Of a DNA stretch of 51,010 nt, positions 50,155-51,010 are shown in pieces. The notes under the pieces were generated by a model that ran no database searches, was not told where the DNA came from, and saw only the letters and a program-made list of their open reading frames with translations. Both the position numbers and the translations under genes were made by a program. Origin of the DNA: a virus. Numbering within the stretch: the first letter of the stretch is position 1; each line of letters starts with the position of its first letter. The DNA lies in the IMG/VR virus record IMGVR_UViG_3300031576_000064, positions 1 to 51,010 of that record. One strand, written 5' to 3'.

Positions 50155-50936
50155 GTAGCTTCGGCGCGATTGCGGCGATGCCGGCTGATCGCGAGGTCTA
50201 CGAGCTGCACGCGCGTACGAGTGCGTTCGTGCGGCGAGTCGCGGTCGCTCGATCATTCGCGCGCGAGGCGTTCACGCATGGCGGCTGCGTGATCTCGTCG
50301 TCGTGGGGAAAGGACTCGACTGCACTCTGCGATCTCGTGCTCGACACGGTAGGGCACGTGCCGATCCTGCACCTGGCGAGCGTGTATCGACTGCCGGGAT
50401 GGGAGCGCGTGCATGAGCACTTCGCTGCGCGCACAGACGTGCATGTGATCGACCCGAAGCGCACGCTTGCTGAGACAATCGCGTGGCTGCGCGACGTTGG
50501 ACTCGGGTTCGAGCGCACGCGCTCGCAGAGCAAGATTTCGCACCGTGCGAAGTCCGACTCGGGAGCGCACTGGTGCGCCGAGCGCGGCGTGCGCGTGCAG
50601 TTCCTCGGCATGCGGATCGACGAGGGCGGCCCACGCGCTCGCGTGCTGCGTTCGCGCGGCGCAGTGTATGCGCGCGCAGACGGATCGGTGATCGCGTGTC
50701 CGCTCGCCAGGTGGACCTCGCGCGATGTGTGGGCGTGGATCGTGTCCCGCGGCCTACCGTACCACCCGCTGTACGACTGCGAGACACACGGGCAGACTCG
50801 CGAGACGCTGCGAAACACCGGATGGCTCACGACGATCGACGTGCCCGACGGCCGCCTGGTGTGGTTGCGGTCGCACTACCCGGAGCAGTGGCGGCGGATC
50901 ACAGCGGAGTTCCCTAGGCTGGGGCAGGTGTCGTGA
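50151..50936 (+). CDS. cysH: CysH-like PP-loop protein of the type IV-B operon
   Basis: 261 aa. VISSSWGKDSTALCDLVLDT (PP-loop 49-56, with W in place of the usual G: SSWGKDS for SGGKDS), VPILHLASVYRLPGWERVHE, AHWCAERGVRVQFLGMRIDE, CPLARWTSRDVWAWIVSRGL, YDCETHGQTRETLRNTGWLT. PAPS-reductase fold with the later ACPLxxW segment. A cysH gene adjoining csf1-csf2-csf3 is the trademark of type IV-B CRISPR-Cas; its biochemical role there is unknown. Different from the family member at 6929. Confidence 0.8.
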   Translation: MSSFGAIAAMPADREVYELHARTSAFVRRVAVARSFAREAFTHGGCVISSSWGKDSTALCDLVLDTVGHVPILHLASVYRLPGWERVHEHFAARTDVHVIDPKRTLAETIAWLRDVGLGFERTRSQSKISHRAKSDSGAHWCAERGVRVQFLGMRIDEGGPRARVLRSRGAVYARADGSVIACPLARWTSRDVWAWIVSRGLPYHPLYDCETHGQTRETLRNTGWLTTIDVPDGRLVWLRSHYPEQWRRITAEFPRLGQVS

Positions 50937-50968
50937 TGGCCCGCTGCGTGCACGGAGGCGGAGCATGA
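50936..50968 (+). CDS. 10-codon minicistron (doubtful)
   Basis: ATG 50936 shares a base with the cysH stop (TGATG), and its TGA overlaps the next ATG (ATGA). MARCVHGGGA. It may only serve to bring ribosomes to the next start, which has GGAGGCGGAGC upstream. Confidence 0.25.
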   Translation: MARCVHGGGA

Positions 50969-51010
50969 GCACCCTAGCGGGCCTGTGGACAGAGCATGAG
51001 GCTGCGGAGC
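50965..51010 (+). CDS. 5' part of the Ala-rich protein gene that continues at position 1
   Basis: ATG 50965 behind GGAGGCGGAG. The 15 codons MSTLAGLWTEHEAAE plus one base run off the end and continue in frame at positions 1-356 (C + AG = CAG). Total 402 bases, 133 aa. This join shows that the molecule closes on itself. Confidence 0.8.
   Translation, partial: MSTLAGLWTEHEAAE

Overview
The window reads as a complete tailed-bacteriophage genome of siphovirus type. It carries small and large terminase, portal, major capsid, major tail protein, a tail chaperone pair with a -1 frameshift, a tape measure and a lectin-like tip protein. No contractile sheath, integrase, ribosomal gene or tRNA was seen. 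The two ends of the window join in frame inside one gene (50965-51010 continuing into 1-356), so the sequence is a circular or circularly permuted molecule. The host is unknown. High GC, GTG/TTG starts, GGAGG-type ribosome sites and GTGA/ATGA stop-start overlaps point to a GC-rich bacterium.

Layout. A low-coding control region (34432-34972) separates two arms. Leftward (minus strand, 34431 down to 8116) run terminase, portal, head, neck, tail, tip and a cluster of small membrane or lysis-type proteins. Rightward (plus strand) from 34973 run a ribbon-helix-helix regulator, a helicase and a DnaB-N/DUF3987-like replication protein, then RusA. A short minus-strand regulatory block (39257-40502) with an XRE repressor and a sigma-region-4 protein faces a second rightward operon across a symmetric divergent promoter/operator at 40510-40580. 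That operon carries RecT, a ParB-like protein, a RecB-type nuclease, an SF2/SNF2 helicase and an N4/N6 methyltransferase. It continues through the window end into position 1 and on to 8148, with many small accessory genes, an intein-split C5 methyltransferase, a PAPS-reductase-like protein and a probable lysozyme-fold protein.

The most notable content is at 46435-50936. It is a compact phage-borne type IV-B-like CRISPR-Cas effector operon: a Cas6-like RAMP protein with a zinc ribbon, csf1 (Cas8-like), an out-of-frame overlapping cas11 candidate, csf2 (Cas7), csf3 (Cas5) and cysH. No CRISPR array was found by eye anywhere in the genome. Other unusual items are an intein placed immediately before the catalytic cysteine of the C5 methyltransferase, a parS-like site and a long inverted repeat in the control region, a 16-bp palindrome present three times, a pentamer array, and a duplicated gene start flanking the PAPS-reductase-like gene. 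All family calls come from reading motifs and gene order; no database search was run.
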